Translations under genes and position numbers: made by a program
In this document: piece by piece, positions 8,667-15,775 of the stretch
How the letters are laid out: the number at the start of each line of letters is the position of its first letter
How positions within the stretch are numbered: the first letter of the stretch is position 1
Assembly: GCF_029962485.1 (NCBI RefSeq)
Contig: NZ_CP073639.1
Span: forward strand, 310,001 to 374,000
Direction: 5' to 3'
DNA from: Burkholderia cepacia
GTDB taxonomy: Bacteria > Pseudomonadota > Gammaproteobacteria > Burkholderiales > Burkholderiaceae
DNA: 64,000 nucleotides
The notes under the pieces: model-generated
Told to the model about the DNA's origin: nothing
What the model saw: only the letters and a program-made list of their open reading frames with translations
The model's database searches: none

Positions 8667-8785
8667 GGCGAATCTCCTGTGCGTGGATGGAAGTCCGTTA
8701 GCTGGGCGGCGAGCGAGCGGCTCGTCGTGGAACCCATCTTCGGAGAAGCGCGGCCGCGCCGGTAGCGGGCGCGGACTCATAACTT

Positions 8786-8804
8786 CCATTCCCGGCGGGA
8801 ATGG
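8786..8804. promoter_or_regulatory. Perfect 9+1+9 inverted repeat upstream of the peroxiredoxin-like gene
   Basis: CCATTCCCG (8786-8794), one G, then CGGGAATGG (8796-8804). It lies 120 bases before the peroxiredoxin-like start and 92 bases downstream of the AhpD-like stop codon. It could be an operator for the former or a hairpin ending the latter transcript; there is no T tract. Confidence 0.4.
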
Positions 8805-8895
8805 CAACGGCGCATCCCGTGCCGCGGCTGTCATCAATGCGACGCGCCCGTCACGGCGGCAAGGCCGGCGGCGGGCGCGATCGCGGCAGCGGCGC

Positions 8896-9438
8896 TTACT
8901 TCACGGGCGGAAAATCGACCACCGTATCGTTGATGCGGTTGAACGTGTTGGTGAAGATCGTCAGCGCGATCGCAAGCGAGATTTCCGCGAGTTGCGCGTC
9001 GGTGTAGCCGGCTTCGCGGATCGCCGCGAATTCGTCGCCGGTGATCGTGCCGCTGGTCCGTTGCAGCGTCAGCACGAAGCGGATCAGTGCGTCGCGCTTC
9101 GCATCGCCAGTGTTCGGCTCGGCCGAGCGGATCGTGCGCAGTGCGTCGGGCGAGAGCCCGGTCATCTTGCCGAGCAGGCTGTGCGCGGCGACGCAGTAGT
9201 CACACCCGGTGTTGGCGCTGACCAGCAGCTTGATCGTCTCGAGGTCCTGCTTGCTCAGCGTGCCGCCGGCGAGCACGCCTTCGCCGTTGAGCACGGCGGC
9301 GAGCACGCCAGGCGCGAGATGGCCGACGGCGGCGAACAGGTTCGGGACGGTGCCGCCGGCGACCTTGCGGACCTGGGCGTACACGTCGGCAGTGGCGCCG
9401 GTGGCGGATTCGATGGCGGGGATGGCGATGCGGCTCAT
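8896..9438 (-). CDS. AhpD-like carboxymuconolactone decarboxylase family protein
   Basis: A 180-residue all-helical protein with start at 9438 and AAGGAG upstream. The AhpD redox motif EX11CX2CX3H is complete: Glu67, Cys79, Cys82 (CDYC) and His86. This indicates an alkylhydroperoxidase-type disulfide reductase rather than a true decarboxylase. The neighbouring peroxiredoxin-like gene on the same strand supports a role in organic peroxide or quinone stress. The spacing of 229 bases to that gene suggests a separate promoter. Confidence 0.92.
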   Translation of the reverse strand: MSRIAIPAIESATGATADVYAQVRKVAGGTVPNLFAAVGHLAPGVLAAVLNGEGVLAGGTLSKQDLETIKLLVSANTGCDYCVAAHSLLGKMTGLSPDALRTIRSAEPNTGDAKRDALIRFVLTLQRTSGTITGDEFAAIREAGYTDAQLAEISLAIALTIFTNTFNRINDTVVDFPPVK

Positions 9439-9509
9439 GACTGGCTCCTTGATCGGAAAGTGGAGGCCCGTTGGTTCGGGGTGACTCCACTTTAGAAGCG
9501 CAGGCTGAT

Positions 9510-9519
9510 CCTTATAAGG
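9510..9519. promoter_or_regulatory. CCTTATAAGG palindrome in the AhpD-like gene promoter
   Basis: This perfect 10-bp palindrome sits 72 bases before the AhpD-like start at 9438. Read on the minus strand it contains TATAAG, which could serve as a -10 box, so it may be promoter and operator at once. Confidence 0.33.
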
Positions 9520-9602
9520 CTTGAAGTCGCCAAAAAGATGCTCGAAAGTATCAATCGAAAATCGATCGCCTCCGACGCCACGACCGTCCGCCCGCGGGCG
9601 GC

Positions 9603-9824
9603 CTACTTCCGGCTTTTCAGAAACGTCCGCCCTTCGGCCGTGATCGACGCGCCGGAGCGGCCGTGCACGGGGTGGCTGACGAAGCCGGCGCTGACGAGCT
9701 CCCGCGCGATCGACCAGCCGAGTGCCGGCGCATCGCGTCCGTAGCGGACGTCGGCGAGGCGTTCGAGCGCCCAGATGGCGGAGGCGGACAGGTTGGGGGT
9801 GTTGGACATGTCGGTATCGCTCAT
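9603..9824 (-). CDS. Small winged-helix-like hypothetical protein
   Basis: A 73-residue protein with start at 9824 and GAGGAA upstream. Residues 15-70 have the layout of a small winged helix: ALERLADVRYG, then SIARELVSAGFV, then a strand pair ending ITAEGRTFLKS, a phrase common at the wing of MarR/PadR-like domains. It carries no effector domain. It lies downstream of the HPr-like gene on the same strand (65-base gap) and upstream of the AhpD-like gene, which it could regulate. Function inferred only from pattern. Confidence 0.6.
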   Translation of the reverse strand: MSDTDMSNTPNLSASAIWALERLADVRYGRDAPALGWSIARELVSAGFVSHPVHGRSGASITAEGRTFLKSRK

Positions 9825-9889
9825 CGCTTCCTCGGGGAGTGGAGATTCGGGGTGGGCGGCGCAATGCCGCGAGACGGTCGGCGCACGCA

Positions 9890-10153
9890 TCAGCGCGCCT
9901 GAAGCAACGGCAGCAGCGCGTGAAGCGCAGCTTCTTCGTCGGGCCCGGTGGCCAGCACCTGGGCCGACGTGCCGCCGTGTACCTGCAGCGACGCAATGGC
10001 GGCGCTGTCCTTCGCGTTCCCGCTGAGCCCGTTCGCGATCAGCTGGATGTCGCTGTCGAAGCGGCGCGCTGCGTCGGCGGTTGCGTCGCGGGCGGCGGCG
10101 CCGCGGTTGCGGTTCCATGCGGGGCCGATCTGAACGTACACAACGGTTGCCAC
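9890..10153 (-). CDS. HPr-like protein lacking the phosphorylatable histidine
   Basis: An 87-residue protein, the usual HPr length, with a GTG start at 10153 and GGAGG 12 bases upstream. The pattern matches HPr across the whole domain: an early strand (YVQIGP), RRFDSDIQLIANG, NAKDSAAIASL and a final ATGPDEEAALHALLPLL. In HPr, GIHARPA carries the PTS phosphorylation site; the equivalent region here is WNRNRGAAA, with no histidine. The regulatory Ser46 of NLKS is replaced by Asp in NAKD. It therefore cannot carry PTS phosphate and may behave as a permanently Ser46-phosphorylated mimic, as a regulator or a decayed paralogue. The alignment was made by eye. Confidence 0.72.
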   Translation of the reverse strand: MATVVYVQIGPAWNRNRGAAARDATADAARRFDSDIQLIANGLSGNAKDSAAIASLQVHGGTSAQVLATGPDEEAALHALLPLLQAR

Positions 10154-10538
10154 GATGCTGGAAATCCTCCGGACGGGGGCGGGATCGGTGTGCGGCGCGG
10201 GGCCGGCCACGCACCGCGCGAAATGCGGTGCCGGAACGCGTGCCGCGTGCGCCGGCGGGCCGGGCCCTCGCGGTTTCCCGCGGCGGCGCGGCGCACGATC
10301 CGGTGTGAACATGCCGGCAACCTCGGTAAAGCTGCCTTCAAGTTCGCTGAATGTCGCGAAGTCGAGGATTATAATGCATCAGTCAGAACATGTGTATTGC
10401 ATTATAATGTCGTGTGCGCCGATGCTGGCCTGCCGCTATCGCCGGCAGGCCAGCCCCGGCCGCATGACCGCCCGGGTGCGCAACCTGCTCGCCCGGCATT
10501 TTTTTGATCGACCCGACTCCTCCCGAATGGAAGCTGCA
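10154..10538. other. Divergent intergenic region, 385 bases
   Basis: The region lies between the HPr-like gene (minus) and phnA (plus). The part nearer the HPr-like gene is GC-rich without clear motifs. The central AT-rich block with two TATAAT boxes is listed separately. Confidence 0.45.
10368..10408. promoter_or_regulatory. Symmetric pair of TATAAT boxes in an 11-bp inverted repeat
   Basis: ATTATAATGCA (10368-10378) and TGCATTATAAT (10398-10408) are exact reverse complements with a 19-base spacer. Each arm contains TATAAT on both strands, since ATTATAAT is itself a palindrome. This could be two face-to-face promoters serving phnA and the HPr-like operon, or a dimeric operator. The same octamer recurs at 12022 before the ribbon-helix-helix gene. 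Confidence 0.5.
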
Positions 10539-10883
10539 ATGAACGCCGCCCCCGCCTGCCCGCAATGCGCGATGGAAAACACTTACCCGGACGGCACGCT
10601 GACCGTCTGCGCCGACTGCGGCCATGAATGGTCGGCCGGTGCCGGCGTCGAAGCGGGTGACGAACCGGCGGGCGACGTCGTCAAGGACGCGAACGGCAAC
10701 GTGCTGTCGGACGGCGATTCGGTCGTGCTGATCAAGGACTTGCGCGTGAAGGGCTCGTCGATCACGCTGAAGATGGGTACCAAGGTGAAGAGCATCCGGC
10801 TCGTCGGCGGCGATCACGAGGTCGACTGCAAGACCGACATGGGCGGCTTCATGCTCAAGGCCTGCTACCTGAAGAAGGTCTGA
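10539..10883 (+). CDS. phnA: PhnA/YjdM family zinc-ribbon protein
   Basis: A 114-residue protein; the start MNAAPACPQC at 10539 is the family N-terminus, with an alternative ATG four codons earlier. The zinc ribbon has CPQC and CADC pairs in the first 35 residues. The C-terminal beta barrel carries VVKDANGNVLSDGDSV and LKACYLKKV, both diagnostic of PhnA. Despite the name, the family is not part of the C-P lyase complex and its role is unsettled. The gene stands alone, 40 bases before the methyltransferase-fold gene in the same direction. Confidence 0.92.
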   Translation: MNAAPACPQCAMENTYPDGTLTVCADCGHEWSAGAGVEAGDEPAGDVVKDANGNVLSDGDSVVLIKDLRVKGSSITLKMGTKVKSIRLVGGDHEVDCKTDMGGFMLKACYLKKV

Positions 10884-10923
10884 GCGCCCTCGCGCCCGGC
10901 CGTTTCCTTCCGATTGCCCGACC

Positions 10924-11760
10924 ATGATCGACGATCGAGCTTCCTATGACGCGTTCGTCAACTTCCTGGCGACGCCGCTGAACGACGGCCGACCATTCGT
11001 GCTGGAGACGCGGGACGCGCTGTCGCTGCACTTCGATCATTTCGGCACGCAGAGCTTCATGTCGCTGCGCGACCCGGTCCGGCTCGAGCTTGGCTATACG
11101 CGCGTGATGATGGGCTTTCTGCTGCTGCAGCCCGAGCCCGCGCACGTGTGCATGCTCGGGCTCGGCGGCGGTTCGCTCGCCAAGTATTGCTACCGGCACC
11201 TGCCCGGTACGGCGATCGACGCGGTCGAGATCAATCCGGACGTGATCGCACTGCGCGATGTCTTCAGGATTCCTGCCGATGACGCGCGGTTCGCGGTGAT
11301 ATGCGCCGACGGCGCGGATCATGTGAACCGGGCGGACGTCCGGACGGACGTGATCCTGCACGACGCGTTCGTCGCCGACGGCACGCCGGGCCGGTGTACG
11401 GGCGCGGCCTTTCTCGACGCGTGCCGCGCGCGCCTGGGCGAAACCGGCGTGCTGGCGATCAACCTGATGGACGACGATCCGGCGCTGCCGCAGCATCTCG
11501 AGCAGTTGCGGGCCGTGTTCGGTGCGTCGTATACGCTGGTGCCGTGCGGCGACGACAACAATTTCGTCGCGTTCGCATGGAAGAACGACGACCGGCTGCC
11601 GTCATTGCGGATCCTGCTCGAACGCGCGCTCGCGTGTGCGCAGGCCGGCACGCTCAAGCTGGCGGCCACGGCAAGGCGCATGAAGGCAGGGGAGAACATC
11701 GATCCGCGGCGGCTGGCGCGGCGAGCGCAATCGCACGGGCGATGGGAGATCGGCGCGTAA
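10924..11760 (+). CDS. Spermidine synthase-like (polyamine aminopropyltransferase fold) protein
   Basis: A 278-residue Rossmann-fold protein. The nucleotide-binding loop is MLGLGGGSLAKY, followed by AVEINPDVI (acidic ribose contact) and ICADGADHV. The position of the spermidine-synthase catalytic Asp is occupied in DVILHDAF. It lacks the usual N-terminal beta-barrel length of SpeE, as in many proteobacterial spermidine synthase-like proteins whose substrate is unproven. Probably cotranscribed with phnA. Confidence 0.83.
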   Translation: MIDDRASYDAFVNFLATPLNDGRPFVLETRDALSLHFDHFGTQSFMSLRDPVRLELGYTRVMMGFLLLQPEPAHVCMLGLGGGSLAKYCYRHLPGTAIDAVEINPDVIALRDVFRIPADDARFAVICADGADHVNRADVRTDVILHDAFVADGTPGRCTGAAFLDACRARLGETGVLAINLMDDDPALPQHLEQLRAVFGASYTLVPCGDDNNFVAFAWKNDDRLPSLRILLERALACAQAGTLKLAATARRMKAGENIDPRRLARRAQSHGRWEIGA

Positions 11761-11803
11761 CCGGTGCGTGATCGCGCCGAGGGCGTGGCCGGTGCGGCCG
11801 CGC

Positions 11804-11989
11804 TTACTTCACGCGTTTGCCGAGCGCGCTCTTGGTCTTGTACGTGACGCCGTGCCGGTCGAGATATTCGCGGATCAATTGCCGCACGACCTGCGATGGC
11901 GTGAGATCCTGCTCCGCGCAGAGCATTTCGAAGGCTTCCTTCTTCGCGGGGTCGATCAGGACGGTCAGGCGGGCGGTTTTCGTTTCCAT
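11804..11989 (-). CDS. Ribbon-helix-helix (CopG-like) DNA-binding protein
   Basis: A 61-residue protein. TARLTVLIDPAKKEAF forms the N-terminal strand and helix, and LTPSQVVRQLIREYLDRHG the second helix, the classic RHH arrangement; the tail is Lys-rich. Such proteins are often antitoxins or small autoregulators, but no toxin-sized gene is adjacent. A TATAAT box at 12022 in the upstream region fits its promoter. Confidence 0.82.
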   Translation of the reverse strand: METKTARLTVLIDPAKKEAFEMLCAEQDLTPSQVVRQLIREYLDRHGVTYKTKSALGKRVK

Positions 11990-12021
11990 GACGGAGCAAG
12001 CGTGGTCGGTATGTTAATCAA

Positions 12022-12029
12022 ATTATAAT
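12022..12029 (-). promoter_or_regulatory. TATAAT -10 box for the RHH gene
   Basis: ATTATAAT about 35 bases before the ATG at 11989 would place the transcription start close to the ribosome-binding region. No good -35 sequence is visible. The octamer matches those at 10368 and 10401. Confidence 0.4.
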
Positions 12030-12076
12030 CGATCCGCCTTCGGTGCCACCGCCGGAATGACGGTTCCCGGGGCCGA

Positions 12077-12835
12077 TCAGCGGCTGCTGCGGAGCAACGC
12101 GAGCAGGTCGTCGATGACGGGCACGATCGCGAGCAGCACGAGCACCGCGGCGAGTGGCACCGTCGACACGTAGCCGACATGCTTGAAGCCGATCGCGCCG
12201 GCCAGCCCGCCGACAAAGAACGACGCGAGCATCGTCGCGTGGATCCTCAGTTTCGAACGGTTGGCGATCACCGCATGCGCGTCGACGTCGACGGCCGACC
12301 GGTTCCAGTAGAACAGCTTCCCGAGCTCGATGCCGAGATCGGTCACGATGCCCGTCATGTGCGTCGTGCGGATCTCCGCACCCGACAGCTTCGTGATCGT
12401 CGCGTTCTGCAGCCCCATGATGAAGCACAGCAGCGTCACGGTCACCGGCACGAAGAAGGTTTCCCACAGCGCCAGATGGCTGCCGAGCAGCCCGAACAGG
12501 AGCAGCAGCGCGGCCTCGACCAGCAGCGGCAGCATGAACTGGCTCTGCAGGCCGCGGCGGCGCCCCCAGTTGACGAGGATCGCCGAGCAGCTGGCGCCGA
12601 TCAGGAACGATCCCAGCGAGCTGATGCCGGCCAGTGCCAGCCGTACGTCGCCGAGTGCCGTCTGGTCGGCGATCGCGGACACGATGCCGCTCATGTGCGA
12701 CGTGTATTGCTTGACCGCGAGAAAGCCGCCGGCATTGGCTGCGCCGGCGACGAACGCCAGCGAAAACCCGAGCTGACGGTTCGCGGTCGCGCTGCGGTGT
12801 TTTCCCGTCAGGTTTCGAAAGTACTGCGCTGGCAT
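12077..12835 (-). CDS. DUF1275/YoaK family membrane protein
   Basis: A 252-residue integral inner-membrane protein. The start at 12835 (MPAQYFRNLTGKHR) gives the typical short basic N-terminus; the frame is open to 12970. About six or seven hydrophobic segments are visible. FVAGAANAGGFLAV, TSHMSGIVSAIA, GLQNATITKLSG and TTHMTGIVTDLG are the repeated signatures of DUF1275. The two SHMSG/THMTG copies point to an internal duplication characteristic of the family. Transport is suspected for this family but unproven. Confidence 0.92.
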   Translation of the reverse strand: MPAQYFRNLTGKHRSATANRQLGFSLAFVAGAANAGGFLAVKQYTSHMSGIVSAIADQTALGDVRLALAGISSLGSFLIGASCSAILVNWGRRRGLQSQFMLPLLVEAALLLLFGLLGSHLALWETFFVPVTVTLLCFIMGLQNATITKLSGAEIRTTHMTGIVTDLGIELGKLFYWNRSAVDVDAHAVIANRSKLRIHATMLASFFVGGLAGAIGFKHVGYVSTVPLAAVLVLLAIVPVIDDLLALLRSSR

Positions 12836-12951
12836 AAGGGCTCGGCTCAATCGCCGCGGATCGCGGGCACGGACATGAAAACCGGCGCCTGGCGGCAAGG
12901 CGGGCACGCTGCCTGCACCGAAGCCCGGGTCTGTCGAATCATGTGATGAAC

Positions 12952-12970
12952 ATGATAATGTCATTATCAT
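12952..12970. promoter_or_regulatory. Perfect AT-rich inverted repeat (operator candidate)
   Basis: ATGATAATG (12952-12960), one T, then CATTATCAT (12962-12970). It lies between the DUF1275 gene and the small membrane protein gene at 13069, and directly precedes a -35/-10-like pair (TGTTAG 12975, TACAAT 12998, 17-bp spacer). It resembles Fur-type GATAAT/ATTATC half-sites, but the spacing is four bases shorter than the standard 19-bp Fur box. Confidence 0.5.
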
Positions 12971-12974
12971 ACTC

Positions 12975-13003
12975 TGTTAGCCTGATGGGGCTGACAGTAC
13001 AAT
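12975..13003 (+). promoter_or_regulatory. Promoter candidate for the 13069 operon
   Basis: TGTTAG and TACAAT separated by 17 bp, about 65 bases before the ATG at 13069 and immediately downstream of the 19-bp palindrome. The -35 match is modest. Confidence 0.4.
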
Positions 13004-13068
13004 GCGAACGGTACGGCCAGCCTGCGGCCTCGCGGCCTGCGTTCGCACTCCCTTCGACCTACCGCTTC

Positions 13069-13419
13069 ATGACTCCGATCAAGTTCATCCTTCGCTACAC
13101 GGCGATCCCGTTCACGGCCATCGTGGCCGTGGTGCTCTGGACTGTCATACCATCGTCGAAAGAGATCGATGCGAGACAATATGCGGCGCTGTCGCGCGCG
13201 TACGCGAGTTTCCCGCTGCCGTTCCGGCACGAGATCTCGGAAGCAATGGACCACGGCCGGATCAACGACCGGCGTTACCAGACGCTCGTGCGCGACTCGC
13301 TGGGCAACGGCGTCGCGCTGGACTGGCCCGCGTCGGGCGTCGGCGGCGTCGCCGATGAACGGAATAAACTGGCCGAACTGATTCAGGCCGATTCGGATCT
13401 TCAAAGGCAACAGCAATGA
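13069..13419 (+). CDS. Hypothetical membrane-anchored protein
   Basis: A 116-residue protein using the ATG at 13069; a longer frame from 12943 would begin inside the operator-like palindrome and is rejected. One transmembrane helix lies near the N-terminus (about residues 6-27, FILRYTAIPFTAIVAVVLW), followed by a soluble region that is probably periplasmic. No family was recognised. Its stop codon overlaps the ATG of the next gene (ATGA), so the two are translationally coupled. Confidence 0.62.
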   Translation: MTPIKFILRYTAIPFTAIVAVVLWTVIPSSKEIDARQYAALSRAYASFPLPFRHEISEAMDHGRINDRRYQTLVRDSLGNGVALDWPASGVGGVADERNKLAELIQADSDLQRQQQ

Positions 13420-13628
13420 AAACCCTGCTGGTTTCCGTGGCATTCGCGATGATCATCGCGAGCCTCATCTTCGCGCTGTATTTCATGAATCACGATCGCG
13501 GCAAGTCCAAGCGGATGGCGTGGTCGCTTGCGGCCCGCGTCGGATTGTCGGTCACGCTGTTTCTGTCGCTGCTGATCGCGTACAAGCTCGGCTGGATCGA
13601 ACCGACCGGGTTGCCGATCGGCCGCTGA
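13416..13628 (+). CDS. DUF2909-like twin-transmembrane protein
   Basis: A 70-residue protein with two transmembrane helices (about 4-24 and 38-58) joined by a short basic loop, HDRGKSKRMAW. The layout and the LGWIEPTGLPIGR end fit the DUF2909 small membrane proteins, which in many proteobacteria sit beside cytochrome oxidase assembly genes. No oxidase gene is present here. It overlaps the preceding gene by four bases. Confidence 0.75.
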   Translation: MKTLLVSVAFAMIIASLIFALYFMNHDRGKSKRMAWSLAARVGLSVTLFLSLLIAYKLGWIEPTGLPIGR

Positions 13629-13689
13629 CGAGGCGCGCCTCGCGGCATGCGGGGCGTTTTCTCCAATGTGAGTTTCGATCCATGATCGT

Positions 13690-13880
13690 GATATTGTGAT
13701 AAGAATACTTATCCCGATATCGTTGATGCGAATGAATCCAGTCGGTGACACTGCAGCTTCGGTCGTGCCACCGAAGCATGTATTCGAGCGGCCCGAATCC
13801 CGGCCGCCGCTTGAAATGGAGCGTGAACGTCGAGCGCGATACATGGCAGCACGCTGCCAGTGCGTCGACGGTCGAGCGTT
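13690..13880 (-). pseudogene. Remnant of an AraC-family regulator (HTH region)
   Basis: On the minus strand the frame reads STVDALAACCHVSRSTFTLH followed by FKRRPGFGPLEYMLRW, a clear first helix-turn-helix of an AraC protein. It then decays into SVTDWIHSHQRYRDKY, where the second HTH should be. Neither a ligand domain nor an intact start is present. It lies immediately downstream of hipA, suggesting that the hipBA segment replaced or interrupted an older regulator gene. Confidence 0.6.
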
Positions 13881-13903
13881 GCGCGCGCCGCGCGCGTGGC
13901 CAT

Positions 13904-15208
13904 CTATTGGCGCGCGTTCCGAAGCGCGTGGCCCATCTCCGCAATCGGCATCGCGATGATCGAGTTCAGCAGGCGCATTTCCCCGGCGTCGGGGCGCGCG
14001 GCGTCGCGCACTTCGTTGAGAGTCTGCGCGACGCTGCGATCGAGCGGTTCGAGAAAGCGCAGAAGCTCGCTTTCGGCGGCCTTCTCCCGGAGCCCGAGCG
14101 CGTTGCCGAATGCGACAAGCGCACCCAGGTCGACGTCGGAGAAGCGCGTCGCCGCGCCGAGCGGCATCGTCAGTTCGCAGTGCGGCCAATGATCGCCGCG
14201 ATGATTGGGCCGGTGCGTGGGCGTGTGATAGACGACCGTGCTGACGATGTCGTAGAACGGTGCGAGCCGGTAGCCTCGCGCATCGACAAAGAACGACAGG
14301 TTCTTCAGGTGCGCGTCGCCGTTGCCGACTACCACGTTGAAGATCGTCCAGCGGAATACCGACAGACGTGCGAGTGCGCGTGTGCTGGTCAGTGCGATCG
14401 CGCGGCCGAGTTCTTCCGCGTTTGCGCGCTGGTACTTGAAGCCGCGATCGTAGTTCAGCAACTGCATCGCATCGATCGTATGCAGGCGCGCGGCCGGCTC
14501 CGATGCGGTATCGCGGTCGAAGCGGTCGATCACGTAGCACGCGGACGGCGCACGCAGGAAATGCACGTCGGGCACGTCGAGACCCATCCGCTTCGCGAGC
14601 TTCATGCAGAAGAACTCGTTGATCGCCGAATGCGGATAGCCGGCGGCGCGCATGTCCGGTTTCAGCAGATGCATCGACGGTTCGCTGCCGACCGGCTCGA
14701 ACAGCGTGTAGTCCGGCGCGTCGCCGCGCAGGATCAGCAGCAACTTCTGCTGTGCGCCGGCCGCCGACATGCGTTTGGGCGCGGTGGCCGTCAGCGCATG
14801 TTCGGGCATCGCCTGGATGCGGCGCTCGAGTTCGTCGAGCGGCAACGGCTGCGTGCTGCCGGCTGCTTCCTGCTCGCCTTCGGCGAGCAGCGTAAGCGCG
14901 CCGGCCGATTCACGCCCGAAGTACGCGAGCAGGCCCCATGCGTCGGCGGCATCGACCTTGGCCTCACGCGCAAGCGACGTGCGCATGCCTTCTTCCGGCA
15001 GCAGGTTGTCGAAGAACCACTGAACCGGGCGATCGGTCGAGGTGTCGGTGAAGGTGCCGGCGCGCAGCGGGAAGGCGGGTGACAGCGGGTACGCGCGCGG
15101 CGATGCCAGCCACTGTGCGTCGTACGTGAACGACCAGACGCCTTTGTCGTCGGTCAGCGTGCCCATGCGCAGCCCGTTCGCGGATGCGGTCAGCGTTCTA
15201 GTCGCCAT
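13904..15208 (-). CDS. hipA: HipA-family serine/threonine kinase toxin
   Basis: A 434-residue toxin of a type II toxin-antitoxin pair. Residues 1-110 are the HipA N-terminal subdomain. SAAGAQQK at 148-155 corresponds to the ejectable P-loop and autophosphorylation serine of E. coli HipA (SVAGAQEK). The catalytic loop is NGDAHLKN with Asp298 and Asn303, and the metal-binding Asp320 follows in APFYD. All active-site residues are present, so the kinase should be functional. In E. coli, HipA phosphorylates glutamyl-tRNA synthetase and induces persistence; other targets exist in this family. The start overlaps the end of hipB by 11 bases. Confidence 0.94.
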   Translation of the reverse strand: MATRTLTASANGLRMGTLTDDKGVWSFTYDAQWLASPRAYPLSPAFPLRAGTFTDTSTDRPVQWFFDNLLPEEGMRTSLAREAKVDAADAWGLLAYFGRESAGALTLLAEGEQEAAGSTQPLPLDELERRIQAMPEHALTATAPKRMSAAGAQQKLLLILRGDAPDYTLFEPVGSEPSMHLLKPDMRAAGYPHSAINEFFCMKLAKRMGLDVPDVHFLRAPSACYVIDRFDRDTASEPAARLHTIDAMQLLNYDRGFKYQRANAEELGRAIALTSTRALARLSVFRWTIFNVVVGNGDAHLKNLSFFVDARGYRLAPFYDIVSTVVYHTPTHRPNHRGDHWPHCELTMPLGAATRFSDVDLGALVAFGNALGLREKAAESELLRFLEPLDRSVAQTLNEVRDAARPDAGEMRLLNSIIAMPIAEMGHALRNARQ

Positions 15209-15482
15209 GACGGCTCCTGCGGCGTTGCGCCGCCTTCAGCATGTTTGCCGCCGAAATCTCGATGGACGATTGCGCGAGCAGGCTGATGCCCAGTTCGCCG
15301 AGCAGCAGCAGGATCTTCCCGATTTGCGCGGTGGGTTTCCCGGCTTCCACCTGGCTGATGAATTTCGGCGAGAGCCCCGTGGCGTTCGCGAGTTCGTCAC
15401 GCGTGAACCCCTGCTGGAGCCGTGCCGCGCGGATGAGGTTGGCGAGTGCGCCGATCGTGCTGACGGGCAGGATCTCCTGCAT
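15198..15482 (-). CDS. hipB: HipB-family antitoxin, XRE-type repressor
   Basis: A 94-residue protein with start at 15482 after GGAGG. Residues about 12-65 form an XRE helix-turn-helix (LIRAARLQQGFTRDELANAT and GLSPKFISQVEAGKPTAQIG). The C-terminal tail (MLKAAQRRRSRHGD) is basic and probably flexible, as in other HipB proteins. It should neutralise HipA and repress the operon through the four sites at 15500-15666. Confidence 0.92.
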   Translation of the reverse strand: MQEILPVSTIGALANLIRAARLQQGFTRDELANATGLSPKFISQVEAGKPTAQIGKILLLLGELGISLLAQSSIEISAANMLKAAQRRRSRHGD

Positions 15483-15499
15483 GACGTCCTCCGTGCTTC

Positions 15500-15666
15500 G
15501 TATCTGATCGGGAACAGTATTGCACAACTCGCCGGAGCGGGCGGCAGTTAGTTTCCGTACGGATACGAATTGATCGCATAGGTAACGAAATGCCTTTTTC
15601 GTTCCCGATCGGGAACCAGAGACGATGAGCCGACGATCGACGACATGTTCGTATCCGGATGGATAT
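15500..15666. promoter_or_regulatory. Four-site operator array upstream of hipBA
   Basis: Four 16-bp near-palindromes: O1 GTATCTGATCGGGAAC (15500-15515), O2 GTTTCCGTACGGATAC (15551-15566), O3 GTTCCCGATCGGGAAC (15601-15616, perfect) and O4 GTATCCGGATGGATAT (15651-15666). Their midpoints are 51, 50 and 50 bp apart. The half-site TATCC/GGATA equals that of E. coli HipB, but with 4 bp between halves instead of 8. O1 lies 18 bp from the hipB start. The array fills most of the 293-base gap to the DKNYY-type gene. Confidence 0.72.
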
Positions 15667-15775
15667 GCGATGGGCCGACTGAATGTCCCGGCGGGGGCAG
15701 CGCATGTCGCCACGATTAGAATGACCGACGCACATCCTTTCATTCCGTGGCCCGTCACCGGGTCGACACGCGCCC

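Noticed and set aside
8896..9996. 366-residue version of the AhpD-like protein
   Set aside because: The first 186 codons overlap other genes and are Arg-rich. The start at 9438 has a clear ribosome-binding site and gives the normal family length.
12943..13068. N-terminal extension of the small membrane protein at 13069
   Set aside because: It would start inside a perfect palindrome and run through a promoter-like pair; the shorter start leaves a clean membrane anchor.
13698..13713. GATAAG-N4-CTTATC repeat downstream of the DUF2909 gene
   Set aside because: Arms of only six bases in AT-rich relic DNA; expected by chance and not tied to a gene.
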